DNA of 64,000 nucleotides from Streptomyces sp. NBC_01476 (GTDB taxonomy: Bacteria; Actinomycetota; Actinomycetes; Streptomycetales; Streptomycetaceae), in assembly GCF_036227265.1 (NCBI RefSeq), contig NZ_CP109446.1, positions 4,411,001 to 4,475,000 on the forward strand, written 5' to 3'. Shown piece after piece: positions 54,867 to 63,620 of the stretch. The position numbers and the translations under genes were made by a program. The notes below the pieces were generated by a model. It saw only the letters and a list, made by a program, of their open reading frames with translations, was not told where the DNA came from and made no database searches. Every line of letters begins with the position of its first letter. The stretch's first letter is position 1.

Positions 54867-56472
54867 GCTGAGCGGCGATCTGGTCCATAGCTTTCCGGTG
54901 AAGGTGAGCGGCCCGGGCACGACGGAATGCGTCGTAGTCGTTGGTCAGTGCCGCATCGAAGGCGTCTGGCGAGATGAGGCTCGCTGAGCAGTATGCTCGA
55001 ACGGTGTCCTCGCCGTGCAGATCGATCAATTCCCGGAGATATTCCGAGGGCCGCTGATCCGAGATGTAGATGTTAGTGATCGAACTGAGCATGATGATGT
55101 TTGCTACGCAGTTGATCTCCGTCTCGCTATGCCCCTCTTTCTTCAAATAGGCCTGAGGGAAGAAGTGGTGATATTCCTTGTCGTTGCTCCAGGATAGAGC
55201 CTTGCCGATGTCGATCGGCCGACCGGACCGCAAATCCTTCGGTTGTTCGTGAGCCAGGAGCAGGGCATGTGCTTTTGAGAAGGCGGCGCCCTGGCGGAAC
55301 CGGGTCCGTTCCCAAGTCTCACTTCCAGGCAGGTTCCCACCAGGCAGCATGGCTGCGCCGTGTCCAGCCGCGAATGCCTTGACTGCCTCACGGGTCGCGA
55401 TCATCTGGGCGCCGGCCCAGTTAGTGAAGTAGCCACTGAATGAGGTGCGCCAGAACCAGCGCTTGAGGTCGGCGATCTGCTGCGGCGTGGGCTTCTCAAC
55501 CCGCTGAAACACATCGGAGAGGACCGCGAACTGGTTCTGATATGGCAGCGCCCTCTCCCCGGGAAGGCCCAGATCGGTGGCCAAGAAGTCGGCCGCGCGG
55601 CGCGCGCCCTCGGCCGATCGCTTCACGATTTCGCGCAGCTCTGTCGGGGCGTGCTCGCGAAGCTTGTAGATGTCCTCGCCTGAGTATCCATGCCCAGCAG
55701 TCGCGGCAACGACGCGCAACAGAGTGGGCGGGTCGACGCTATCGAACTGCTTCGGTGCCAGGTCAGTTGCTGCCCCGTCGAGAAGATCGGCGAGATCGAA
55801 GTCGCTAGTCCAGGTGGCCGCGCGGATCAAATCGGCGATGGTGAGGGTCGTTGCGGTGCTGTTGATACGGGAGAAGACCTTGGCGACCTCGTCGGCGGGC
55901 ATGTCCTTGATCGTTGCCACGGCGATCTTGTAATTCTGAAAGCGCCGATAGAGCGTGTCCGCTTGCTCTTTGTATTTGGCGTTCCGCATCCAAGGGCTGT
56001 TAAAGTACTCGGCCGCATCGGCAAGCAACCGTGTCGGAATTTGGTGATCGGGTGGGGTAGCGAGGCTCGTCGCGTGCGCGAATGCGCCGATCTCCAGATC
56101 GTAGACGATGTTCCAGTAGCTGCTTGGGTCGTTATTGGGTATCCAGTAGAGCGCGCCACAGATGGTGGAGAGCCGCTGTTGTCCATCGAGCAGGTAGCGG
56201 CGAGGGTATCCGTCACGTGGCTCATCCACAGGGAGATTTGCGATGGTGCGGTCGCTCGCGAGCTCCTCCCGGCTTTCCCACAGCAGGACGCTGCCGATGG
56301 GAAAGTCTCGGGCGATCGAATCGAGTAGATCGAGGACCTGTCGACGTTTCCAAACGAACTCGCGCTGGAACTTCGGCAGAAGGACCTCGCCACGCTTGAT
56401 GTCCCTCGCAATGTCCACGAGGCCTTCGGTGCCGGTATGCAGCGTTCTAACTGGCTTCGCGCCCAGCCCCAT
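54850..56472 (-). CDS. DUF262/HNH restriction-like protein (GmrSD-related)
   Basis: 540 residues. N-terminal DUF262: VLLPKFQREFVWKRRQVLDL near residue 32, then LLDGQQRLST near 92, the ParB/GmrS nucleotide-handling motif. C-terminal DUF1524/HNH-like: YHHFFPQAYLKK near 435, followed by NIIMLSS and ISDQRPSEYL. Such proteins are type IV (modified-DNA) nucleases or Bre/Brx-type defence factors. Next to a type I system it forms a defence island. ATG at 56472 begins family sequence. Confidence 0.82.
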   Translation of the reverse strand: MGLGAKPVRTLHTGTEGLVDIARDIKRGEVLLPKFQREFVWKRRQVLDLLDSIARDFPIGSVLLWESREELASDRTIANLPVDEPRDGYPRRYLLDGQQRLSTICGALYWIPNNDPSSYWNIVYDLEIGAFAHATSLATPPDHQIPTRLLADAAEYFNSPWMRNAKYKEQADTLYRRFQNYKIAVATIKDMPADEVAKVFSRINSTATTLTIADLIRAATWTSDFDLADLLDGAATDLAPKQFDSVDPPTLLRVVAATAGHGYSGEDIYKLREHAPTELREIVKRSAEGARRAADFLATDLGLPGERALPYQNQFAVLSDVFQRVEKPTPQQIADLKRWFWRTSFSGYFTNWAGAQMIATREAVKAFAAGHGAAMLPGGNLPGSETWERTRFRQGAAFSKAHALLLAHEQPKDLRSGRPIDIGKALSWSNDKEYHHFFPQAYLKKEGHSETEINCVANIIMLSSITNIYISDQRPSEYLRELIDLHGEDTVRAYCSASLISPDAFDAALTNDYDAFRRARAAHLHRKAMDQIAAQPKTPQ

Positions 56473-56488
56473 AGCCGATCAGCCTCCC

Positions 56489-56620
56489 ATGCCGATTCCG
56501 TACAGTGTTGTCACCCTACTGGTGGTCACCGACAACGAGACCCGCACCACCTATCCCTCGGCGGACGTGGTGCTCGGCAAGACTCACGCAGAACTGGTCA
56601 GGCTCCGAGTTGGGAAGTGA
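56489..56620 (+). CDS. Possible small protein
   Basis: 43 residues: MPIPYSVVTLLVVTDNETRT followed by a short acidic-to-basic end. Codon use looks protein-like (GC-rich third bases) but the family is unknown. It may be the leftover tip of a longer gene. Low certainty. Confidence 0.3.
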   Translation: MPIPYSVVTLLVVTDNETRTTYPSADVVLGKTHAELVRLRVGK

Positions 56621-56696
56621 TCGCGGCCAGCTCGAGGTCGAGTTCGCCTGCCGCCGCTTCTGCGCAGTCGTTCTCGCGTCCCAGCCCGTGGGTAGG

Positions 56697-57863
56697 CTAC
56701 CCATGGAGTTGTAGGCGGCTGGCGGCCCTATCGAGGATGTCTTGTTTCTTGCAGAAGGCGAAGCGGACCTGGGTGCGGCCGGCGTCGGGGTCGTCGTAGA
56801 AGACTGAGTTGGGGACTGCTACGACGCCGCAGCGTTCGGGGAGGGAGCGGCAGAAGGCGAGGGCGTCCTTCTCGCCGAGGGCTGCGATGTCCGTCGTGAT
56901 GAAGTACGTGCCCTGGGGGCGGTAGACCTCGAAGCCGGCCGCGGTGAGGCCGTCGGCCAGGAGGTCGCGCTTCGCCTGGAGGTCGTCGCGGAACGCGGCG
57001 TAGTACGAGTCGGGGAGAGCCAGGGCCTCGGCGATGGCGTACTGGAAGGGGCCCGAGGCGACGTAGGTGAGGAACTGCTTGGTGGTGCGGACGGCCGCGA
57101 GGAGGGGAGCGGAGGCGGTAACCCAGCCAACCTTCCAACCCGTGAACGAGAAGGTCTTGCCCGCCGATGAGATGGAGACCGTCCGGTCGCGCATGCCGGG
57201 CAAGGAGATCAGCGGAGTGTGGGCGCCGCCGTCGAAGACCAGGTGCTCGTAGACCTCGTCGGTGACCACGATGAGGTCGCGTTCCACCGCCAGTTCGGCG
57301 ATCGCGGTCAGTTCGGCGGGGGTGAGCACCATGCCGGTCGGGTTGTGCGGGCTGTTCAGGAGGAGAAGGCGGGTGCGCGGGGTGACGGCGGCGCGCAGGG
57401 CGTTGAGGTCGGGGCGGAAGTCGGGGGCGTGGAGGGTCAGGGGGACGCGGACGCCGCCGGCCATCGCGATGCTCGCCGCGTAGGAGTCGTAGAAGGGCTC
57501 GAACGCGATGACCTCATCGCCCGGTTCGAGCAGCGCGAGCATCGCCGCCGCGATCGCCTCGGTCGCACCCGCGGTGACCAGCACCTCCGTGTCCGGGTCG
57601 AAGTTCAGCCCGTAGAAGCGCCGCTGGTGGTCGACGATCGCCGTGCGCAGTTCCGGAACGCCCATCCCTGGCGGGTACTGGTTGCCGCGTCCGTCCCGTA
57701 GCGCCCGGACGGCTGCCTCGCGGATCTCCTCCGGGCCGTCCGTATCCGGGAAGCCCTGGCCCAGGTTGATCGCGCCCGTCGATAGCGCCAGCGCCGACAT
57801 CTCCGCGAAGATCGTCGTCCCGAGCCCGTCCAGCCTGCGGTTCAGCAGCGGCCTGCCGCTCAT
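56697..57863 (-). CDS. Class I aminotransferase, complete copy carried by the element
   Basis: 388 residues starting MSGRPLLNRRLDGLGTTIFA, with PLP-binding SSAGKTFSFTGWK (Lys in SAGK) near residue 240 and the carboxylate-binding GRTQVRFAFCK at the end. It is the same family (PLP aminotransferase, DapC/YbdL-type) as the host gene the element has broken, similar along its whole length but with many substitutions, so it is not a recent local copy. It can replace the lost activity. ATG at 57863 faces the right junction. The host-like attachment sequence ACCCAG recurs in it at 57121-57126. Confidence 0.93.
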   Translation of the reverse strand: MSGRPLLNRRLDGLGTTIFAEMSALALSTGAINLGQGFPDTDGPEEIREAAVRALRDGRGNQYPPGMGVPELRTAIVDHQRRFYGLNFDPDTEVLVTAGATEAIAAAMLALLEPGDEVIAFEPFYDSYAASIAMAGGVRVPLTLHAPDFRPDLNALRAAVTPRTRLLLLNSPHNPTGMVLTPAELTAIAELAVERDLIVVTDEVYEHLVFDGGAHTPLISLPGMRDRTVSISSAGKTFSFTGWKVGWVTASAPLLAAVRTTKQFLTYVASGPFQYAIAEALALPDSYYAAFRDDLQAKRDLLADGLTAAGFEVYRPQGTYFITTDIAALGEKDALAFCRSLPERCGVVAVPNSVFYDDPDAGRTQVRFAFCKKQDILDRAASRLQLHG

Positions 57864-57971
57864 CTCTCCACCGTCCTCAACCCGGGTACCGATCGTCCGA
57901 GGTCCATCCTGGCCGACGTACGGCAGCACGCCTACGCGGCAAGCGCCCAATAGGCAGGTGAAAACGGCTTG

Positions 57972-57977
57972 ACCCAG
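57972..57977. other. Right attachment core (attR) of the mobile element
   Basis: ACCCAG, the second copy of the six-base core. Element DNA is to the left (AAAACGGCTTG), host aminotransferase coding sequence to the right. Joining the element sides of attL and attR gives an attP with AAAACGG ... CCGTTTT arms around the core. Confidence 0.85.
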
Positions 57978-58705
57978 CCGACCTTCCAGCCGGTGAAGGA
58001 GAAGGTCTTGCCGGCTGAGGAGATGGAGACCGTGCGGTCGCGCATGCCGGGGAGCGAGATCAGCGGGACGTGCTCGCCGTCGAAGACGAGGTGTTCGTAG
58101 ACCTCGTCGGTGACCACGAGGAGGTCGCGCTCGACGGCCAGTTCGGCGATTGTCCTCAGTTCGTCTCGCGTGAGGACCATGCCGGTCGGGTTGTGTGGGC
58201 TGTTCAGGAGGAGAAGGCGGGTGCGGGGGGTGACGGCAGCCCGCAGTGCGTCGAGGTCGGGGCGGAACTCCGGGGCGTGCAGGGTGAGCGGGACTCGGAC
58301 GCCGCCGGCCATCGCGATGCACGCCGCGTACGAGTCGTAGAAGGGCTCGAACGCGATGACCTCGTCGCCGGGTTCGAGCAGGGCGAGCATCGCCGCCGCG
58401 ATGGCCTCGGTGGCGCCCGCGGTGACGAGTACCTCCGTGTCGGGGTCGACGTCGAGCCCGTAGAAGCGCTTCTGGTGGCCGGCGACGGCGGTCCGCAGTT
58501 CGGGGATGCCGGGGCCCGGCGGGTACTGGTTGCCGCGGCCCTCGCGGATCGCGCGGACCGCGGCCTCCGCGACGGCGGCGGGGCCGTCCGTGTCGGGGAA
58601 CCCCTGGCCGAGGTTGATCGCCCCGGTCGAGACCGCCAGCGCCGACATCTCGGCGAAGATCGTCGTACCGAGCCCGTCCAGCCGCCGGTTGAGCAACCCG
58701 CGCAT
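57972..58705 (-). pseudogene. N-terminal part of the split host aminotransferase
   Basis: About 245 codons from ATG 58705 (MRGLLNRRLDGLGTTIFAE) through the PLP lysine SSAGKTFSFTGWKVGWV, then the frame leaves host sequence at the core and runs into element DNA to a stop at 57932. It retains host promoter and start but lacks the C-terminal third, so the product should be inactive. Its other part is at 27786-28224. Together they restore one full gene. Confidence 0.93.
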
Positions 58706-58719
58706 CCGCCACCTCCAGG

Positions 58720-59724
58720 TCAGGAGCCGAGCGTAGCGCCGCCGGTACGGTTCCAGGCGGCGGTGACGGTGCTCAGCGCGGTCACCGCGCGGGCGGTCCG
58801 CTTGTCGCTGCGCCGGACCGTACGGCTGAACTCGACGTGCAGGAACGGTACGTGCGCGGTCGCGGCCACCCCGCTCTGCTCGTTGGTGCGCCCCTCCAGC
58901 GTGCAGGAGTCGACCCAGGCGCGGCAGACGTCCAGGTCCGCGCCGTGCAGGGCGGTGGCCAGGTCCCGGGCGGCCGGCAGGCCGTCGTCGCCCCTGCCGG
59001 TGGAGACGATCACGTCGTAGTCCGGCTCGGTGGCGTCGGCGAAGCCGTGCACCTGGACGCCCGGCAGGCCGTGCCGGACGAGTTCGGCGCAGATCGCGTC
59101 GAAGACGGTGTCGTCGCGGTGGGCGACATCGGCGGAGTTGCCCTGGCCGGCCCGCCGGTGGGCGCCGGCCAGCACCATGACGCCGCCCGGGGTGCCGCGC
59201 AGCACGCCCACGCCCAGTTTCTCGCTGTCCTCGTCGGCGATCGGGTGCGGCACCTGGACCGACCACCGCACGGGTCCGGTCAGGTCGAGGTAGACCCGGC
59301 CCCAGCCGCGGTTCGCGCGCCGCCCCTCGGCGCCGTCGGCCGCGTCGGCGACCTCGGCGTAGCGGCGCCCATTGGCGTTGTCGGTGAGTGTGCGCACCAC
59401 GTAGTCGACTTCGGCGAACTTCTCCTTGGCGGCAGGGATATTCCGGTCGACAAGCAGACCGACACCCTCCGCCAGAATGGAGCGTTCCGCTTTAGTGGGC
59501 GGCCGGTAACCCCCGCTCTGCCCGAACCCGGTAGTGAAATCCGTCACGCGACGCTCCAGGTCAACGGCGTCCGTCGGGGTGGTGGAGTGCACGCGGTCAC
59601 CCTCCGTGGTGCGGTGGTTCGAATGGAAGAACCCATTCCGGAAGACGCCGAAAAAAAGTCCCCCGATCAGTACAACCATCGCCGTTGCCACAATCGTTAT
59701 GCGCGGAGGGGAGATTCTTTCCAT
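58720..59724 (-). CDS. Membrane-anchored protein of unknown function
   Basis: 334 residues. One membrane helix (about residues 9-27, ITIVATAMVVLIGGLFFGVF), then an exposed domain without a recognised family; the middle RWSVQVPHPIADEDSEKLGVG and the end EFSRTVRRSDK (the C-terminus) are its clearest segments. ATG 59724 is 20 bases from the divergent capA start, so promoters must overlap coding DNA. Its neighbourhood with capA, a HAMP protein and capB suggests a link to poly-gamma-glutamate export or cell surface. Confidence 0.68.
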   Translation of the reverse strand: MERISPPRITIVATAMVVLIGGLFFGVFRNGFFHSNHRTTEGDRVHSTTPTDAVDLERRVTDFTTGFGQSGGYRPPTKAERSILAEGVGLLVDRNIPAAKEKFAEVDYVVRTLTDNANGRRYAEVADAADGAEGRRANRGWGRVYLDLTGPVRWSVQVPHPIADEDSEKLGVGVLRGTPGGVMVLAGAHRRAGQGNSADVAHRDDTVFDAICAELVRHGLPGVQVHGFADATEPDYDVIVSTGRGDDGLPAARDLATALHGADLDVCRAWVDSCTLEGRTNEQSGVAATAHVPFLHVEFSRTVRRSDKRTARAVTALSTVTAAWNRTGGATLGS

Positions 59725-59744
59725 AAAAGCCTGACAATGCCCTG

Positions 59745-61016
59745 GTGATGAGAAGTTCAAACCGATCCGTGCGGGTGCTCGGCGCCACCCTGCTGGCGCT
59801 GGCCCTCAGTACCGCCGCCGGCTGCACAGGCAAGGCCGGCGCATCCGGATCGGACGGGAAGAGCGGGCAGAACGAGCCCACCTTCACCGTAGCCGCAGCA
59901 GGCGACATCCTGATCCATCCGCAGCTCACCGAGCAAGGCATGCTCGACGCGCAGCGCCGTCACGTCAAGGGGCCGTACTTCGACGACCTGATGGCCGGCG
60001 TCAAACCGGTGATCAGCAAGGCCGACCTGGCCATCTGCCACCTGGAGCCGGTCCTCGGCACCGAGCGGGGGCCCTGGTCGTCCTATCCCGACTTCGTCGT
60101 GCCGCCGCAGATCGCCACCACGATCAAGGACATCGGCTACGACACCTGCTCCACGGACTCCAACCACTCGCTCGACGACGGCTACGCCGGGGTCAAGCGG
60201 ACCCTGGACGCCCTGGACAAGGCGGGCCTGAAGCACACCGGCTCGGCCCGTACCAAGCAGGAGCACGACGCCCCGGACATCATCGATGTGAAGGGCGTCA
60301 AGGTGGCGCAGATCTCCTTCGCGTTCGGCTACAACACCCACGACGTGCCGAAGAACCAGCCGTGGCTGGTCAACAAGACCAGCCTCGGCGCGATCAAGGC
60401 CGCCGAGAAACGGGCCCGCGCGGCCGGCGCCGAGGTGGTCATCCTCAGCATCCACTGGGGGCAGGAGGACTGGCCCAACCCCAGCCAGGCGCAGCTGGAG
60501 CTGGCCCGGCAGATCGCCACCCAGACGCACATCAACCTCGTCATCGGCCACCACGCGCACGTCGTGCAGCCGATGGAGAAGGTCAACGGCACCTGGATCG
60601 CCTACAGCCTCGGCAACCAGGTGGCCCGTCACGACGTGCCGATCGGCCTCACCGAGGAAGGCATCATCGGCTGGTTCACCTTCACCAAGCACAACGGCAG
60701 GTGGGACGTGCGGGCGCAGTACGTGCCCACGTTCGTGGACCTGCCGCCGGACACGGACGACCCGGTGGTCGGGTCCGGCTCGGACGCCGGGCTGCCGCCG
60801 TCGAACCCGCCGGACCCGCTGGACCCCGATTCCATCGTGAAGCCGGTACGTGACACCCGGCTGGTGGACATCGCCCGCTCGCTGCGGGACGACAAGACGC
60901 TGAGCAAGGAACAACGGGCCCGCTACCAGCTGGCCTTCGAACGCACCCGGGGCACACTGCTCAACCGCGGGGCCGCGAAGGACGGCCTGACGCCCCTGCT
61001 CGACGTGCCGGACTGA
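59745..61016 (+). CDS. capA: CapA-family lipoprotein
   Basis: 423 residues. A signal peptide with lipobox (ALSTAAGC, Cys near residue 27) makes it a lipoprotein. The calcineurin-like CapA domain follows: FTVAAAGDILIHPQL near 47, ICHLEPVLG near 97, and VIGHHAHVVQP near 267, the metal-site histidines. CapA proteins help export or attach poly-gamma-glutamate. GTG at 59745 with a second ATG three bases on. The last ~70 residues are Pro/Asp-rich. Confidence 0.88.
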   Translation: MMRSSNRSVRVLGATLLALALSTAAGCTGKAGASGSDGKSGQNEPTFTVAAAGDILIHPQLTEQGMLDAQRRHVKGPYFDDLMAGVKPVISKADLAICHLEPVLGTERGPWSSYPDFVVPPQIATTIKDIGYDTCSTDSNHSLDDGYAGVKRTLDALDKAGLKHTGSARTKQEHDAPDIIDVKGVKVAQISFAFGYNTHDVPKNQPWLVNKTSLGAIKAAEKRARAAGAEVVILSIHWGQEDWPNPSQAQLELARQIATQTHINLVIGHHAHVVQPMEKVNGTWIAYSLGNQVARHDVPIGLTEEGIIGWFTFTKHNGRWDVRAQYVPTFVDLPPDTDDPVVGSGSDAGLPPSNPPDPLDPDSIVKPVRDTRLVDIARSLRDDKTLSKEQRARYQLAFERTRGTLLNRGAAKDGLTPLLDVPD

Positions 61017-61117
61017 CCCGGGGGGATCGGTCCGGACACCGGGGCGTGCCACAGGCGCGCCCGCCGCGGCGCGTCACGTGTCACCGGACGCGCCGGACAC
61101 CGCGACGCGCCGCACCA

Positions 61118-61308
61118 CGCAACGAGCCGCACCAGGCAACGAGCCGCACACCGCGATGAGCGGCACACCGGACGCACCACGCAACGAGCCGCACCACCGC
61201 AACGAGCCGCACCACCGTGATGACCGACCACGGCGCACCGCCACGCGCCGCGGCACACCCGCACGGCATCACGGCGTCACGGCATCACGACATCACGACA
61301 TCACGACC
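61118..61308. repeat. Two short repeat arrays before the HAMP gene
   Basis: CAACGAGCCGCACCA or a close variant occurs at 61120, 61138, 61182 and 61200. From about 61265 to 61308 a run of 8-9 base CATCACGAC-like units follows. They fill the 320-base gap after capA. No gene is supported inside. Confidence 0.75.
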
Positions 61309-61336
61309 GAAGAAGACCAAAGGGGAGGGACCTCCG

Positions 61337-63616
61337 TTGGCCGTCTGGCAGACAGCACGGGGCCACAAGGCACGGCGAAGAGCCGACATGTCCTTGCTGG
61401 GCGGTATCAGGCCGCCCATCGCCGCACTCGCCGCCGCGCTGCTCGCGCTGGCCGGCATCACCGCGCTCACCATCGGGCAGGTGCACAACTCCGGCCAGTC
61501 CAAGGCCGTCCTCACCTCGCAGCAGCACTTCGCCGAGGACGGCGCCATCGCGCTGCGGGCGTCGCTGGACGAGAGCGTCACCGACCTCCAGCGGACCGCC
61601 GAGCTCTTCGACGCGGGTCCGCCAGTCGCCGCCGACGCCGTACTCGACAAGATCGGCAGCGTCTACCAGAAGTGGCTGGGCACCGCCGTCATCGAGATCG
61701 GCTCAGGCAAGCTGATGGCCGCCCGCGGTGAGAACGTGCCGCTCACCGCCATCGACCGCGCCGCGCTCTCCGGCGCCAACGGCCTCGCGCCGCGGATGGT
61801 CAAGCTGCGCAACGGCGAGACCCGGCTGCTGACCTTCGCCCTGCTCTCCTGGCCCGACAAGCCGCAGGAGCTGCTGATCGCCTCCAGCAGCCTGAAGTTC
61901 CCCGGCATCAGCCTCGGCGACTTCCGGGCCATCGCGGTGCTCGACGCCCAGGGCGAGATCCTCTCCGAGGACGGCATCCCCACCCCCGAGCAGGTGCTCA
62001 CCGAGGCCGACCGGCAGGACGTCAAGCACTCCAACGCGCAGCTGGCCGACTTCGCCAAGGTCGTCACCGAGCGGACCGCGAAGGCGCCGCTGACCACCAA
62101 GGACCCCGGTGAGGGCGGCTTCCTGGGCAACAGCGGCAGCCTCACCGGCACCGTGTACCGGGGCGAGCGGTCCATCGCCGGCTACGCCACGCTCACCGGC
62201 CCGCAGCCCGGCGAGGCCACCGTCGCCACCGACCTGGGGCTGCGGGTGGTCGCCATGGTCGGCGTCTCCGAGGACCCGCCGCGCGGCGACCACCCGCTCT
62301 TCGGCGTCCTCGCGGCCGGCGTCCTGCTGCTGCTCGGCGCGCTGGCGGTCGCGGTCCTGCTGGGCACCGTGCAGCGGCCGCTGCTGAAGCTCTTTCTGGA
62401 GAGCCGGCGGCTGCACCGCGGCGACCTGACCCGCCCGGTGGCCGCGCCCGGTTACGGCGAGACCGCGCGGATCGGCCGGGCGCTGGAACGGCTGCGGCTG
62501 CAGCTGCGCGGTCAGGAGATCCCGGAGCCGGCGCAGCTCACCCGCCGGATGCCGCGCTTCGGCTCCCGCAGCGTCATCGCGGTCTGCGCGATCCTGCTGC
62601 TCGCCTGGTCCGCCCCGCTCCTGCTGCTGCTCAACCGGGCGGACGCGACCGTCACGATCCCGCAGCAGATCGTCAGCGACCAGCGGGAACGTACCGACAC
62701 CCTCACCGACCGGGTGCGCCGCGCGCTCAACGAGGGCCAGGCCGACCTCTCCTCGGTGGCCTCGCTGATCGGCAACAGGACGCCCGAGGCGGAGATGACC
62801 GCGGTGCTGGACCGCACGCTGGGCGACCACGACCGCTACAAGTCGCTGTACGTGCTCGGCTCCGGCGGCCGGGTGCTGGCCCGTTCCGGCGACAAGCCGC
62901 GCGAGCTGGACCGGCAAAAGCCCCGTGACCTCACGGTGGCGGTGGTCAACTCCTCCGGCCGGCAGCCGGTGATCGCCGGCTACGCGGAGATACCGGGCCG
63001 CGACGGCGCCATGCTGGTCGGCGAGTTCCGGATCGACTTCCTCAACTCGCTGCTCAAGCGGCCGGGCCTGGGCACCATCCGGGTGGTCGACGCCAAGCAG
63101 CGGGTGATCGCCGGCAACACCGGTTACCGCGCCTTCGAGCGGCTGCCCTCGGACGGTCTCGACGAGCTGGTCGAGGCGTCCGCGATGAAGGTCGGCACCA
63201 GCGCCCACCCGGGCAGCGTGGTCTTCCGGCACCACGGCAAGGCGCAGATCGCCGCGTCGGCGCCCTTCGTCGGCGGCGGCCCGGCCAAGGCGCTGGGCTG
63301 GTCGGTGGTCAGCTGGCAGCCGGCCGCCGGCCTCGACATCCCCGAGTACCGGCTGCAGCACCGCACCACGCTCGCCGGCCTGCTGGGCCTGGCCGCCGCG
63401 GCGGCCTGCCTCGGCTGGCTGCACATCGTGGTGGTGCGCCCGCTGCGCGGGCTGGCCGCCCAGGCCGAGGCGCTGGCCGGCGGCGACCGCAGGACCGTGC
63501 TGTTCCCGCACCACCACGACGAGGTGGGCGCGGTCACCCGCAGCCTGGAACTCATCCGGCAGCGCCTGCAGGAGCAGCGCAAGAAGCCCGCCGCCGAGCC
63601 GGCCGGAAGGAACTGA
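61337..63616 (+). CDS. Membrane protein with two HAMP-like domains
   Basis: 759 residues. Two membrane-sensor-HAMP units in tandem: a helix near 25-45, an outer domain to about 290, a helix, HAMP-like RPLLKLFLESRRLHRGDLTR near 345; then a second helix near 415, an outer domain, and a final HAMP-like RPLRGLAAQAEALAGGDRRT near 700 after which a short tail ends the protein. No kinase, cyclase or GGDEF follows, so it may scaffold a machine. TTG at 61337 with GGGGAGGGA six bases before it is preferred to far ATGs. Confidence 0.75.
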   Translation: MAVWQTARGHKARRRADMSLLGGIRPPIAALAAALLALAGITALTIGQVHNSGQSKAVLTSQQHFAEDGAIALRASLDESVTDLQRTAELFDAGPPVAADAVLDKIGSVYQKWLGTAVIEIGSGKLMAARGENVPLTAIDRAALSGANGLAPRMVKLRNGETRLLTFALLSWPDKPQELLIASSSLKFPGISLGDFRAIAVLDAQGEILSEDGIPTPEQVLTEADRQDVKHSNAQLADFAKVVTERTAKAPLTTKDPGEGGFLGNSGSLTGTVYRGERSIAGYATLTGPQPGEATVATDLGLRVVAMVGVSEDPPRGDHPLFGVLAAGVLLLLGALAVAVLLGTVQRPLLKLFLESRRLHRGDLTRPVAAPGYGETARIGRALERLRLQLRGQEIPEPAQLTRRMPRFGSRSVIAVCAILLLAWSAPLLLLLNRADATVTIPQQIVSDQRERTDTLTDRVRRALNEGQADLSSVASLIGNRTPEAEMTAVLDRTLGDHDRYKSLYVLGSGGRVLARSGDKPRELDRQKPRDLTVAVVNSSGRQPVIAGYAEIPGRDGAMLVGEFRIDFLNSLLKRPGLGTIRVVDAKQRVIAGNTGYRAFERLPSDGLDELVEASAMKVGTSAHPGSVVFRHHGKAQIAASAPFVGGGPAKALGWSVVSWQPAAGLDIPEYRLQHRTTLAGLLGLAAAAACLGWLHIVVVRPLRGLAAQAEALAGGDRRTVLFPHHHDEVGAVTRSLELIRQRLQEQRKKPAAEPAGRN

Positions 63617-63620
63617 CCCC

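Larger units (their letters stand above)
28219..57977. mobile_element. Integrative mobilizable element, about 29.8 kb, inserted in an aminotransferase gene
   Basis: Bounded by ACCCAG cores and by the two halves of one broken host gene. It carries a large serine recombinase at its left end, a candidate oriT with MobC and relaxase, plasmid-type HTH and DUF2637 genes (both frameshifted), a restriction cluster, two insertion sequences, a possible peptide-modifying cluster and, at its right end, a full replacement copy of the broken gene. No FtsK/TraB pump or type IV secretion genes are visible, so it would need a helper for transfer. Confidence 0.9.

Noticed and set aside
28219..57977. Self-transmissible AICE
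   Set aside because: No TraB/FtsK translocase or type IV secretion genes, and the integrase is a serine type; the mob genes indicate a mobilizable element.
56697..58712. Single 671-residue aminotransferase-like protein running through the right junction
   Set aside because: The first part is a different frame than the host gene and is Arg/Pro noise; the true gene begins at 57863, and the host N-part is in another frame.
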